DNA of 64,000 bases from Intrasporangium calvum DSM 43043 (GCF_000184685.1 NC_014830.1:3038001-3102000); one strand, 5' to 3'. Counted from the stretch's first letter, positions 39,044-54,098 are shown. Translations and numbers: made by a program. The notes: generated from the sequence alone by a model not told the origin.

Positions 39044-39417
39044 CAGCCCTTCTCCTTCTTCGCACCGTAGCGGCTGCGAGCCTGCTTGCGGCCCTTGACA
39101 CCCTGGGTGTCGAGGGTGCCGCGGACGATCTTGTAGCGAACACCGGGGAGGTCCTTCACACGACCGCCGCGGACGAGCACGATCGAGTGCTCCTGGAGGT
39201 TGTGGCCGACGCCCGGGATGTAGGCCGTGACCTCGATGCCGCTGCTGAGTCGCACCCGGGCGACCTTGCGGAGCGCCGAGTTCGGCTTCTTGGGGGTGGT
39301 GGTGTACACGCGGGTGCACACACCGCGGCGCTGGGGCGAGCCCTTGAGCGCCGGGGTCTTGGCCTTCGTGGCCTTGTCCTCGCGGCCCTTGCGGACCAGC
39401 TGGTTGATGGTAGGCAA
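39043..39417 (-). CDS. rpsL: 30S ribosomal protein S12 (TTG start)
   Basis: S12 (124 residues) monitors codon-anticodon pairing. The family N-terminus [20 protein letters not shown] fits only the TTG at 39417, which has GGAG upstream. [20 protein letters not shown] contains Lys43 and [20 protein letters not shown] contains Lys88; both positions that streptomycin-resistance mutations alter are wild type. It starts the str operon after a leader of about 260 nt. Confidence 0.97.
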   Translation of the reverse strand: MPTINQLVRKGREDKATKAKTPALKGSPQRRGVCTRVYTTTPKKPNSALRKVARVRLSSGIEVTAYIPGVGHNLQEHSIVLVRGGRVKDLPGVRYKIVRGTLDTQGVKGRKQARSRYGAKKEKG

Positions 39418-39684
39418 CCTGGTTACTCCGTAACGTTGCTGTTGTCGCGCCGACCCTCGTGGGTCGACTCCTTGGCTGTTCGCGTCCTCGACCCCCGAGG
39501 TCGGGCGTGTCGGACGCGGTTCTCCCACCCGCACTCCCCATGAGCTCAGTGCTTCGAGCTCATGGATTGCCCGGTGAGAGGTTCGCTCCTGACCTCCGTG
39601 ATGTCTCGCAGGCCGTAGCCGTCAGACAGGGCACCGAAGCCGTCATCGCGCATGCCTGAGCGCATGTCTCAGACACAGTGTTCA
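39418..39684 (-). other. Leader of the str operon
   Basis: A leader of about 260 nt without a gene. It holds the 24-bp motif shared with rpsJ and a perfect stem CCATGAGCTC/GAGCTCATGG (39538-39565) with an 8-nt loop. Together with the S10 leader it suggests a common regulatory scheme. Confidence 0.55.
39489..39512 (-). promoter_or_regulatory. 24-bp leader motif shared with rpsJ
   Basis: Identical to 33061-33084 in the S10 leader. It lies 72 nt upstream of the rpsL TTG. Confidence 0.75.
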
Positions 39685-39713
39685 AGCGTACCGGCGCGCG
39701 GCACGCCGACCAA
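39685..39713 (-). promoter_or_regulatory. Candidate promoter of the str operon (rpsL)
   Basis: Minus strand: -35 box TTGGTC, 17-bp spacer, -10 box TACGCT. Both boxes are acceptable for a vegetative promoter. Start point would be about 260 bp upstream of rpsL. Confidence 0.5.
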
Positions 39714-39747
39714 ATCCGTGGCCCTTGCGCTCAGGACCCCCGATGCC

Positions 39748-39758
39748 GTATGCCGCTG
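39748..39758 (+). repeat. GTATGCCGCTG repeat, single copy
   Basis: Exact core followed by GGCTCGCTCC, upstream of the str operon promoter. Confidence 0.75.
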
Positions 39759-39793
39759 GGCTCGCTCCCACCGTCCGGCGCACTCCCCGCCCC

Positions 39794-39839
39794 GTTCGAG
39801 GTGAGATTCGACCACCTGTGGTCGAGCGATACCTCGAAC
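39794..39839. repeat. Nested palindrome downstream of the 40-kb hypothetical gene
   Basis: Outer arms GTTCGAGGT/ACCTCGAAC and inner arms TCGACCAC/GTGGTCGA, with 5-bp spacers GAGAT and GCGAT on the two sides and CT at the centre. Symmetric over 46 bp. It could be a terminator or a regulator site. Confidence 0.7.
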
Positions 39840-39843
39840 CGAC

Positions 39844-39903
39844 GTCAGCCGAGTGGTCAGCCGAGTGGTCAGCCGAGTGGTCAGCCGAGTGGTCAGCCGA
39901 GTC
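39844..39903. repeat. 12-bp minisatellite covering the end of the 40-kb hypothetical gene
   Basis: Five units of GTCAGCCGAGTG, the last one partial. On the gene's strand each unit reads CTCGGCTGACCA, so the final Leu-Gly-stop is repeated. Confidence 0.9.
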
Positions 39904-40435
39904 GCCAGTCGCCCGCGTAGATGTGCAGCACCGGCAGGCCCAGGACCTCCCGGGCCCGGGAGGCCCAGTCGGTGTGGAACGTGTCCTCCAGTGCATGCGG
40001 CTCGGTCACGACGACGACCTCGCGCGCGTTGAGGCGCTCGACCTCGGCGACGAGAGTGGGCATCGGGTCGTCCCCGGTCACCTCGCCGGTCACGGTCAGG
40101 CCCCGCTTCTCGAACTCCGCGATGCTGCGGGCCAACGCCGTCGTCGCGTCGGCGTGGGCCCCCTCACGGTCGACGGGGCGCAGGGCCTCGAGGGCCTCCC
40201 GCATCTCGAAGAGGCTGAGGTGGTTGAGGAACGCGCTGAGCATGTTGCGGTCCGTGTCGGCGGGGACGAGCACGCGGTACGTCTCCTCCTCGTCATCCCC
40301 GGCGTGCAGGCCGACGATCTTGTCGACGTCGACGGGCTTGAGGGCCTCCTCGGTGAGGACGATGACCGTGGCCAGGGCCGGTGCCTCCGGGGCGTCCGGT
40401 TCGGAGGGGGTCTCGACGTGCGGTGCTTCGCTCAT
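39893..40435 (-). CDS. Hypothetical protein, universal-stress-like
   Basis: A 180-residue cytosolic protein of unknown function between rpoC and rpsL. The N-terminal 20 residues are rich in Pro/Glu/Ala. Then VLVPADTDRNMLSAFLNHLS, EGAHADATTALARSIAEFEK and GEVTGDDPMPTLVAEVERLN suggest an alpha/beta fold with a nucleotide-binding type of strand order, reminiscent of universal stress proteins, but the usual Gly-x2-Gly motif is not seen. The gene ends in a 12-bp repeat. It is a separate unit, divided from rpoC by a strong terminator. I do not name a function. Confidence 0.6.
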   Translation of the reverse strand: MSEAPHVETPSEPDAPEAPALATVIVLTEEALKPVDVDKIVGLHAGDDEEETYRVLVPADTDRNMLSAFLNHLSLFEMREALEALRPVDREGAHADATTALARSIAEFEKRGLTVTGEVTGDDPMPTLVAEVERLNAREVVVVTEPHALEDTFHTDWASRAREVLGLPVLHIYAGDWRLG

Positions 40436-40503
40436 GCGAGAACCCTAGCGAGCACTCGGCCACCCCCGAGACCGGATCGGTCGGCTGAGGTCCGGCAAGC
40501 CAG

Positions 40504-40542
40504 CTGGGCCGGGACCGCGCGTGGTGCGCGGTCCCGGCCCAG
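40504..40542 (-). terminator. 17-bp hairpin after rpoC
   Basis: CTGGGCCGGGACCGCGC at 40504-40520, GTGGT loop, then its perfect complement at 40526-40542. It lies 33 bp after the rpoC stop. At its base a single exact copy of the GTATGCCGCTG repeat begins. It fits the end of the rpoBC operon. Confidence 0.75.
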
Positions 40543-40550
40543 CGGCATAC
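40540..40550 (-). repeat. GTATGCCGCTG repeat, single copy
   Basis: Exact core on the minus strand overlapping the base of the rpoC terminator stem. Confidence 0.75.
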
Positions 40551-40574
40551 GGCCTGGTGGCCGGTGACGCAACG

Positions 40575-44474
<3,900 letters not shown>

Positions 44475-44580
44475 GTGGTTCCTTCTCTCGTAACTCTTGC
44501 TGAGTCTCGTCAAATGTGTCTGGTCGTCGTGTTCTGACCGGCCGGGCTGTCGCTGGTGAGCTCAGCCCCGTGCCTGGGGT

Positions 44581-44616
44581 GCCGTATGCCGCTGAGCTGG
44601 CTCAGCGGCATACGGC
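44581..44616. terminator. Perfect palindrome between rpoB and rpoC
   Basis: GCCGTATGCCGCTGAG at 44581-44596, CTGG, then its perfect complement at 44601-44616: a 16-bp stem made of two copies of the repeat, 21 bp after the rpoB stop and 106 bp before the rpoC start. rpoB and rpoC should be co-transcribed, so it is more likely an attenuator or RNA-processing stem than a full terminator. Confidence 0.75.
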
Positions 44617-44637
44617 CGCCTGGGGTGCGTGGCCGGG

Positions 44638-48117
<3,480 letters not shown>

Positions 48118-48265
48118 GGAGGGTCCTTCCACGGGCCTTTTCGTCTTCGTCAACTCCGCCACGCATGGCTCGACACACGGGTCCCAGGGCGGAGTCCGTG
48201 CTGGCGGCACGGCGAAGGACGCGACTGGGGATCGTGGGGCGAGGGCATGGGCAGCGCAAAGGCCT

Positions 48266-48294
48266 AGCCTACTGGCAAAGGGCAGGAGTGTCCA
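48266..48294 (-). promoter_or_regulatory. Promoter of rpoBC
   Basis: Minus strand: -35 box TGGACA, 17-bp spacer, -10 box TAGGCT, a good vegetative promoter. The leader to the TTG start is about 140 nt. Confidence 0.6.
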
Positions 48295-48449
48295 GCCGGG
48301 TCAAGAAGCGGAGGTCGCAGACCTCAACACCTCCCGGACCGGGAGTCCCGCGAGGGAACGCGACGAATATGGCCCGCTCCGGTCGCCACGTCAAGCCCTT
48401 CCCGCCGGTAGGCAGGTCACGGATCGCTCACACCCCCTCAAAGCGGCCC

Positions 48450-48460
48450 GTATGCCGCTG
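48450..48460 (+). repeat. GTATGCCGCTG repeat, single copy
   Basis: Exact core followed by GGTGACC, between aguA and rpoB. Confidence 0.75.
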
Positions 48461-48472
48461 GGTGACCTCCCC

Positions 48473-48523
48473 TCGAGTGTGCAGTTCGTGCCGCCGTCCG
48501 TGTGGCCCGAAGTGCACACTCGA
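48473..48523 (-). terminator. Inverted repeat after aguA (second repeat family)
   Basis: TCGAGTGTGCAGTTCG at 48473-48488 pairs with CGAAGTGCACACTCGA at 48508-48523 with one mismatch. It starts 10 bp after the aguA stop. The arm is shared with 11.05 and 61.5 kb. Confidence 0.6.
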
Positions 48524-48533
48524 CGAGGCCGGG

Positions 48534-49577
48534 TCAGACGGCCGGCTGCTGCTGGGTGATGCAGTGGACCCCGCCGCCGCGGTCGAACAGCGGCCGTGCG
48601 TCGACGCCGACGACCCGACGACCGGGATAGGCGTCCGCGAGGATCCCGAGAGCCCGCTCGTCCTGCTCGTCGGCGAAGGTGCAGGCGATGACGCCGTCGT
48701 TGACGACGAGGTGGTTGAGGTAGGACCAGTCGACGGGCCCCGAACCGTCGGCCAGCGTCCGCGGCGCCGGGACGCCCACCACCTCGAACCGCTCGCCCCG
48801 GGCGTCCCGGACGTCGGAGAGCAGCTCGCGCAGCTCCTTCGACACGCCATGGTCCGGGTGAGCCGGGTCCTCCTGGACATGCAGCAGCAGCACGCCGGGC
48901 GACGGGATGGTCGCCACGATGTCGACGTGGCCGCGGGTCCCGAGCTCGTCGTAGTCCCGCGTCAGGCCGCGCGGGAGCCAGATCGCGTGCGTGGCGCCGA
49001 TGGTCCGGGCGAGCTCCGCCTCGACGTCGGTCCTCGTCAGTCCCGGGTTGCGACCGGGGTCGAGCTGGACCGTCTCGGTGAGCAGCACGGTTCCCAGCCC
49101 GTCGACGTGGAGGCCACCCCCCTCGTTGACCAGGGACGACGGGATCAGCTCCGCCGGGGTCTGCCCCGCCACGAACGCGCCGACCCGGGCGTCGTGCTCC
49201 CAGGACGCCCACGGCTGGGCACCCCACCCGTTGAAGACCCAGTCCACGGCACCGAGCCGTCCGTCGGCACCGAGGACGAAGGTCGGCCCGATGTCGCGCA
49301 TCCATGCGTCGTCGAGCTGGGTCGGGATGAGCTCCACGTCGGCGTGGAGGTGGCGCCGCGCGATCTCGACGTCCTCCGGCACGACCACCATCCGCACCGG
49401 CTCGAACCCGATGACGGCATTGGCGACCGCGGCCCAGGTCAGCCGGGCCCTCGTGACCTCCTCAGGAGTCTCCCCGAGGGTGTAGCCCTGGCTCGGCCAC
49501 GCCATCCACGTGCACTCGTGCGGCGCGGTCTCGGAGGGCATCCGCCACGTCGTCACCGGGCCAGCCTCAGCCGACAT
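48534..49577 (-). CDS. aguA: Agmatine deiminase
   Basis: Hydrolyses agmatine to N-carbamoylputrescine and ammonia, in the arginine route to putrescine. The 347-residue protein has the guanidine-modifying enzyme core: CTWMAWPSQGYTLG, DDAWMRDIGPTFVLG, NEGGGLHVDGLGTVLLTE, RGHVDIVATIPSPGVLLLH and the C-terminal RGGGVHCITQQQPAV, where Cys is the catalytic nucleophile. The start is uncertain: the ATG at 49577 overlaps the aguB stop, while ATG 49541 begins closer to the conserved core. It forms a pair with aguB. Confidence 0.93.
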   Translation of the reverse strand: MSAEAGPVTTWRMPSETAPHECTWMAWPSQGYTLGETPEEVTRARLTWAAVANAVIGFEPVRMVVVPEDVEIARRHLHADVELIPTQLDDAWMRDIGPTFVLGADGRLGAVDWVFNGWGAQPWASWEHDARVGAFVAGQTPAELIPSSLVNEGGGLHVDGLGTVLLTETVQLDPGRNPGLTRTDVEAELARTIGATHAIWLPRGLTRDYDELGTRGHVDIVATIPSPGVLLLHVQEDPAHPDHGVSKELRELLSDVRDARGERFEVVGVPAPRTLADGSGPVDWSYLNHLVVNDGVIACTFADEQDERALGILADAYPGRRVVGVDARPLFDRGGGVHCITQQQPAV

Positions 49578-50541
49578 CACGACGGTGCTCGTCACGGCGG
49601 TGCTCGGCACGGATCGGCTCGACCAGCGCGCGGTACGAGTCGGGTCGCCGGGTCGCGAGGAACGGGAAGAGGTCGAGCCAGTCCTGTCGCTGGGCCAGGT
49701 CGAGGTCGGCCACGAGCACGGCCGCCTCGTCGCGGGGCGCCTGGGCGAGGACCCGGCCGTAGGGGTCGGAGATGAAGGAGGACCCGTAGAAGGTGATGAG
49801 CCCCTCGGTCCCGAAGCGGTTCGGGACGACCATGAAGAGGCCGTTGGCGATCCCGTTGCCGACGATGACCTGCTGCCACAGGGGCTGGGTGTCGAAGTCG
49901 GGGTGGTCCGGCTCGGAGCCGATCGCCGTCGGGTAGCAGAGCACCTCGGCGCCGCCGAGCGAGTAGAGCCGCGCGACCTCCGGGAACCACTCGTCCCAGC
50001 AGGTCGGCAGGCCGAGCCGCACCGCGGGTTCCCCGAGCTCGACGACGGGGTAGGCGTGCTCGGCGGGGCCGGGACGGAAGTACTGGTCCTCGTAGTAACC
50101 GGCCGTGACGGGGATGTGGGTCTTGCGGGTCCGGGCGACGATCTCGCCGGTCGGGGCGACGAGGACGGCCGTGTTGAAGCCGAGCCCGTCCCCCTGGTCG
50201 GCGCGCTCGTAGAGCGACGCGTGGACGTGGACGCCGAAGTCCCGCGCCGCGTCCCGGGCGAGCGCCACCGTCGGGCCGCTCTCGAGGTCCTCGGCGAGGT
50301 CGCTCGGCGTCCCGGTGGGACGGGCGTCCGCCGGGTAGCGCGAGAGCGTGAGCTCGGGGAGGAAGACGATCCTCGCGCCGGCCTGCGCCGCGGTGCGGAT
50401 CCCGTCCCGCAGGGTCTCCACGAGAGCGGCAGGGTCCTCGACCCACTCGTGCTGGACGAGCCCGACCCGCACGGGCTGGGTCCTGGGCTGGTCGACTCGT
50501 GCGGGGGACTCAGGGACGCCGTCGGCCTGGATGAGTTTCAC
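49567..50541 (-). CDS. aguB: N-carbamoylputrescine amidohydrolase
   Basis: Completes putrescine synthesis by hydrolysing N-carbamoylputrescine. The 324-residue nitrilase-superfamily protein shows the Glu-Lys-Cys triad: IVFLPELTLSRYPADAR, TRKTHIPVTAGYYEDQYFRP and GLPTCWDEWFPEVARLYSLG. The region LITFYGSSFISDPYGRVLAQ is typical of the carbamoylputrescine subfamily. It overlaps aguA by 11 bp, which strongly suggests a working operon. The first 20 residues before VGLVQHEWVE may be an extension. Confidence 0.95.
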   Translation of the reverse strand: MKLIQADGVPESPARVDQPRTQPVRVGLVQHEWVEDPAALVETLRDGIRTAAQAGARIVFLPELTLSRYPADARPTGTPSDLAEDLESGPTVALARDAARDFGVHVHASLYERADQGDGLGFNTAVLVAPTGEIVARTRKTHIPVTAGYYEDQYFRPGPAEHAYPVVELGEPAVRLGLPTCWDEWFPEVARLYSLGGAEVLCYPTAIGSEPDHPDFDTQPLWQQVIVGNGIANGLFMVVPNRFGTEGLITFYGSSFISDPYGRVLAQAPRDEAAVLVADLDLAQRQDWLDLFPFLATRRPDSYRALVEPIRAEHRRDEHRRDVG

Positions 50542-50595
50542 GCCCCGCAGTATGGCCCAACGTCACCCCACCGTGCCCTTGCCCCGCCGCTGACC

Positions 50596-51213
50596 TCAGT
50601 ACGCCTCGAGCGCGCTGAGCAGCCAGCGGTCGCCGACCCGGGTCATCGTCGCGATGACGCGATTCTGGTCGACGGCGGGCGTCTTCTGCACCTTCGACGT
50701 GGTGGCCTGGTTGACGAAGGCCATGACCCGGACCACGGTGCCCGCTCCCCCGTCGCCGGTCGTGTCCATGACACCGGCCTCCTGGACGCGGGCCTGGACG
50801 GTGGCCTGGTTCTTCTCGGCCAGCGGCTTGATGTCGGTGCGGGCGACCTGGGTGAACTCGTCCTTGAACGGCGCTGCGAGGAGGGGCGTGACCTCGGCGA
50901 CGTGCGCGTCGAAGGTCGTCGCGCTGTAGCTGAGCACCGACTCGAGCGTCGTCCGGGCTGAGCCGACGGCGGCCATCCGGTCGGCGTCGGCGAGCGCGGG
51001 GCGCAGCCCGTGAACGAGGGTGGCCGCGAGGAGCGTCGCCGCGAGGGCGAGCGCGAGGAGGGGCCACCGCAGTTCGGTGAGGGTATGCCGCTGGGCTCGG
51101 TCGGCGTTGCCCGTGGCAGCGGGGCGCGAGGCGGGTTCCGGGATGTCGGACGGTCGACGTCGCGAGCCCGCCACGCGCCTGCGAGGGCCGGGCTGGGAGG
51201 GGCTCAGCGGCAT
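50596..51213 (-). CDS. Mce-associated membrane protein (second)
   Basis: Last gene of the mce operon, 205 residues. A basic N-terminus leads to one membrane segment (LRWPLLALALAATLLAATLV), then a periplasmic domain with SYSATTFDAHVAEVTPLLAA and FVNQATTSKVQKTPAVDQNR. This is the Mas/SnoaL-like layout of proteins that assist Mce transporters. The ATG at 51213 lies inside a GTATGCCGCTG repeat, and a second copy in inverted orientation at 51083-51093 lies inside the coding region. A TTG at 51249, overlapping the previous gene, is an alternative start. Confidence 0.8.
   Translation of the reverse strand: MPLSPSQPGPRRRVAGSRRRPSDIPEPASRPAATGNADRAQRHTLTELRWPLLALALAATLLAATLVHGLRPALADADRMAAVGSARTTLESVLSYSATTFDAHVAEVTPLLAAPFKDEFTQVARTDIKPLAEKNQATVQARVQEAGVMDTTGDGGAGTVVRVMAFVNQATTSKVQKTPAVDQNRVIATMTRVGDRWLLSALEAY
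51083..51093 (+). repeat. GTATGCCGCTG repeat within a coding region
   Basis: Exact core with GGGCTCGG, inside the second Mce-associated gene; inverted relative to the copy at 51205-51215. Confidence 0.75.
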
Positions 51214-51215
51214 AC
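51205..51215 (-). repeat. GTATGCCGCTG repeat at the start of a coding region
   Basis: Exact core whose ATG is the proposed start codon of the second Mce-associated gene. Confidence 0.7.
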
Positions 51216-51232
51216 GGGCTGCTCGTGCGGTG

Positions 51233-51733
51233 TCAGCTGACGAAGTCAAGGGTGCTCACCTTCCAGGAGTCGCCGACCTTCGCGAGGTCGAGGCGGATCC
51301 GGTACGTCTTCTTCTCCGGCTCGGTCGCCGAGGCGTTGGTCGTCGGGGCCACGAGACCGACGAGGACCACGGCGGAGTCGGCGTCCCCGGAGACGTACGA
51401 CGCCTCGGCGCGCTCCACGGTGGAGACCGTGCGGTTCGACTCGACGACCGGCTTGAGCTCGCGGAGAGCGTCCTCGTACTGCTTCTTGAAGTCTCCCGTC
51501 GCCCCCTCGACGACGCGGCCCGTGTCCGCGTCGAAGCGGGACGCGTCGAGGGTCACGAAGTTCACGGCGAGCTGGCGCCCGGCCGCGAGGGCCTCCGCGC
51601 GGGTGGCGGCGCCGCGGTCGCGCTCCCAGGCCGCACGGCCGAGGGTGGTTGCCACGATGACGGCGGCCAGTGCGAGGAGCACGGCGACGGCCCAGAGGAG
51701 CTGGCCGGTCCGACGGGGTGTGGTGGTGGTCAT
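51233..51733 (-). CDS. Mce-associated membrane protein (first)
   Basis: A 166-residue protein directly after mceF. It has one N-terminal membrane segment (GQLLWAVAVLLALAAVIVAT) and a periplasmic domain with NFVTLDASRFDADTGRVVEG, KKQYEDALRELKPVVESNRT and KKTYRIRLDLAKVGDSWKVS, the pattern of Mce-associated (Mas) proteins. These are thought to support the Mce complex across the cell envelope. It starts 27 bp after mceF, and its end overlaps the possible TTG start of the next gene. Confidence 0.85.
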   Translation of the reverse strand: MTTTTPRRTGQLLWAVAVLLALAAVIVATTLGRAAWERDRGAATRAEALAAGRQLAVNFVTLDASRFDADTGRVVEGATGDFKKQYEDALRELKPVVESNRTVSTVERAEASYVSGDADSAVVLVGLVAPTTNASATEPEKKTYRIRLDLAKVGDSWKVSTLDFVS

Positions 51734-51759
51734 TGAGGGGTTCCCTTCGTCGCCGTGCC

Positions 51760-53040
51760 TCAGCGCACGGCCTCCTGCATCAGCCAGAGCCAGCTTCGCG
51801 GCCCGGAGGGACCCGTCGGGGCGACGGGCGCCTGCACGAACAACGACGCCGGCCCGCCCGGGGTCACGCCCGGGCCGGGAAGGGTGATCGGCTCCGTGCC
51901 CCGGGACCCGGGGTGGGACTGGCCGCCTCCGCGTGTCGGCCGCGGGGCGTTCTGGGCGCCACGCACGTTGGTGCCGGACCCACGCGGCGCCGCGCAGTGG
52001 GCGTCGAGGTTCGTGGGTGGCAGGTCGACGGTCCGGTGCGGCTCCACCTTCTGCGTGCCCTCGTACCCCACCTCACACGCGGGCGGGTCCTCGGCGTTGA
52101 GGACGAGCCCGAAGTGCGCCGTACCGTCCCCGGGGACCACGGTGTACCCGCCCTCGACGACCTCGGGGTAGGTGACGAGGACCTGCTCGATCCCGTCGAG
52201 GCGGGCCGTGGTGACGTTCCCGATGGTGATGAAGTTCGCGATGAGGGCGGCGAGGCCGGTCCGGTTCTCCTGCACGAGGCGGTCGAGCTCGTCGGCCGCG
52301 AGCGCCCCGCGGTCGAGGACGACGCGGAGGTCCGGGTCGGCGAGCCGCAGGGCATCCGTGACGTCCGCGAAGCCCGTGACCGTCGTCCGCAGGTCGTCGG
52401 CCCCGGCCACCTGGGTGCGCAGCACGATCCGCCCGTCGTCGATGAGCCGGACGGTCTCCGGGAGGGCGTCCGCCGCCGCGCGGGTGAGGCTGTTGCCGGA
52501 GTCGATGAGCCGTTGCAGGTCCGCCCCACCGCCCCGGAACGCCGCGGCGAGCTCGTCGATGGTCGTGACGAGCGACTCCTGGGGGACCGACTTCACCGTC
52601 CGGTTGACGTGCGTGAGGAGCCGGTCGATCCGCAGGGGGGTGGCCGTGCTGGCCCTGGGGATGACGTCGCCCGCGGCGAGGAAGGGGCCGCCGTCGCGGC
52701 GCGGCTGGAGGTCGAGGTACTGCTCCCCCACGGCGGAGCGGTTCTCGACGACGGCCCTGGTGTCTGCGGGAACCTCGGTGCCGCGGTCGAGCCGCGCGTC
52801 GACGAGGACGCCGTCGCCGTTGAGCCGCAGTCCTTCGACACTGCCGACGGTCACCCCGCGGTAGGTGACCTCGGCGCCGACGAAGATCCCGCCCGAGTCG
52901 GCGAGGTCCGCCGAGACGACGTAGCTGCCGCCGAGCACCTTGTCGGTGAGGCCGACGTAGCTCGCCGAGAGGACGGACACGAGGCCGAGGGACAGCAGGA
53001 GGAAGGCTGCGAGACGGACGCGCACGCCGCGGGTGATCAT
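51760..53040 (-). CDS. mceF: MceF subunit
   Basis: Last Mce protein of the lipid-import complex, 426 residues. One membrane segment (AAFLLLSLGLVSVLSASYVG) precedes the MlaD domain (about 37-112, FVGAEVTYRGVTVGSVEGLR, VENRSAVGEQYLDLQPRR). A long helical part (150-290) and a Pro/Gly-rich tail follow. Mce domains form the hexameric tunnel that carries lipids through the envelope. It overlaps mceE by 4 bp. Confidence 0.92.
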   Translation of the reverse strand: MITRGVRVRLAAFLLLSLGLVSVLSASYVGLTDKVLGGSYVVSADLADSGGIFVGAEVTYRGVTVGSVEGLRLNGDGVLVDARLDRGTEVPADTRAVVENRSAVGEQYLDLQPRRDGGPFLAAGDVIPRASTATPLRIDRLLTHVNRTVKSVPQESLVTTIDELAAAFRGGGADLQRLIDSGNSLTRAAADALPETVRLIDDGRIVLRTQVAGADDLRTTVTGFADVTDALRLADPDLRVVLDRGALAADELDRLVQENRTGLAALIANFITIGNVTTARLDGIEQVLVTYPEVVEGGYTVVPGDGTAHFGLVLNAEDPPACEVGYEGTQKVEPHRTVDLPPTNLDAHCAAPRGSGTNVRGAQNAPRPTRGGGQSHPGSRGTEPITLPGPGVTPGGPASLFVQAPVAPTGPSGPRSWLWLMQEAVR

Positions 53041-54098
53041 CGGGAGACCTCGCTGTCGAAGAGTGCTGTCCAGGAGCCCGACCCGTCGGGTGGGCGGGCC
53101 ACGCCCATGCCGTCGGCGAGGCCCTGCACGTCGGTGTCGAGGGTGACCCAGAGGTTGGTGAAGTCGCCCTTGATCGCGGCGGCCGAGGACGCCGGGAAGG
53201 GGTAGGTGAGCAGCAGCTGGTAGGACTGGGGCAGGCTGTCCCCGGCCTCGTTGAGCCGGGTGAGGATCGGTTCGAGGGCGCGGAGGTTGGCCTCGAGGTC
53301 CTCGCGCGAGCCGCGGATGACCCGGGTCCCCACCTCACCGAGGTCGGCTAGCGCGGTGAGCATCGCGGTGAGCTGCTCTCGCTGGTCGGCCAGGACCTTG
53401 AGGCCCTTGGGCAGCTCGTCGAGGGCGGCTGCGATGGTGTCCTGGTTCTCGGAGAGGGTGTCGGCCAGCCCGTCGAGGCTGTCGATGGCCCGGACGATGT
53501 CGGCCTTCTGGTCGTCGAGCCCGCCGATGAAGGTGCCGAGCTCGTGGACGACGCTGCGGATGTCGTCACTGCGCCCGCGCATGGCGTGGTTCAGCTCCAC
53601 CTCGATCGTCTTGAGCTGGGCGACGCCCCCGCCGTTGAGGAGGAGGGACATCGCGCCGAGGACCTCCTCGATCTCGGGGTGGCGGGCGGAGCGGTCGAGC
53701 GGGATGCGGTCCCCTTCCGCGAGTCGCCCGGTCGGGGGAGCGTCCGTGGGCTCGGCGAGCGAGACGTACTTCTCACCGAGCAGGGAGGTCTGCTGGAGCT
53801 CGGCCACGGTGTTGTCCGGCAGGACGAGGCTGGCGGGCAGTCGCAGCCGCACGACGGCCGTCCACCCGACGACCTCGATGGCTTCGACCGACCCGACCGT
53901 CACCTGGTTGACCTTGACCGAGGACTGCGGCACGAGGTCCAGCACGTCGGCGAACTCGACGGTCACCGCGTAGGAGTCGGAGCCCGTGCCGGCTCCGCCC
54001 GGGAGCGGGAGGTCGGCTGCGCTGCACCCCGCCACCCCGGCGGTGACACCGACCACGAGGGCAGCGAGGGCCCCGCGGGACCGCTGCGACGTCCTCAT
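53037..54098 (-). CDS. mceE: MceE subunit (lipoprotein)
   Basis: Fifth Mce protein, 353 residues, a lipoprotein: the signal ends VTAGVAGC with Cys25 as the lipidation site, as in the LprN-type MceE of mycobacteria. The MlaD domain is at about 40-120 (VPQSSVKVNQVTVGSVEAIE, TSLLGEKYVSLAEP). The ATG at 54098 overlaps the mceD stop by 4 bp. The helical part follows from residue 150. Confidence 0.93.
   Translation of the reverse strand: MRTSQRSRGALAALVVGVTAGVAGCSAADLPLPGGAGTGSDSYAVTVEFADVLDLVPQSSVKVNQVTVGSVEAIEVVGWTAVVRLRLPASLVLPDNTVAELQQTSLLGEKYVSLAEPTDAPPTGRLAEGDRIPLDRSARHPEIEEVLGAMSLLLNGGGVAQLKTIEVELNHAMRGRSDDIRSVVHELGTFIGGLDDQKADIVRAIDSLDGLADTLSENQDTIAAALDELPKGLKVLADQREQLTAMLTALADLGEVGTRVIRGSREDLEANLRALEPILTRLNEAGDSLPQSYQLLLTYPFPASSAAAIKGDFTNLWVTLDTDVQGLADGMGVARPPDGSGSWTALFDSEVSR

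Larger units (their letters stand above)
48295..48533. other. Intergenic region between aguA and the rpoB promoter
   Basis: The gap between aguA and rpoB (48118-48533) is gene-free. Besides the rpoB promoter it holds one GTATGCCGCTG repeat (48450-48460) and the inverted repeat after aguA. No reading frame is supported. Confidence 0.6.

Noticed and set aside
48266-48320. TTGACC near 48.3 kb as a -35 box
   Set aside because: The distance to TAGGCT is too long; TGGACA with a 17-bp spacer fits much better.
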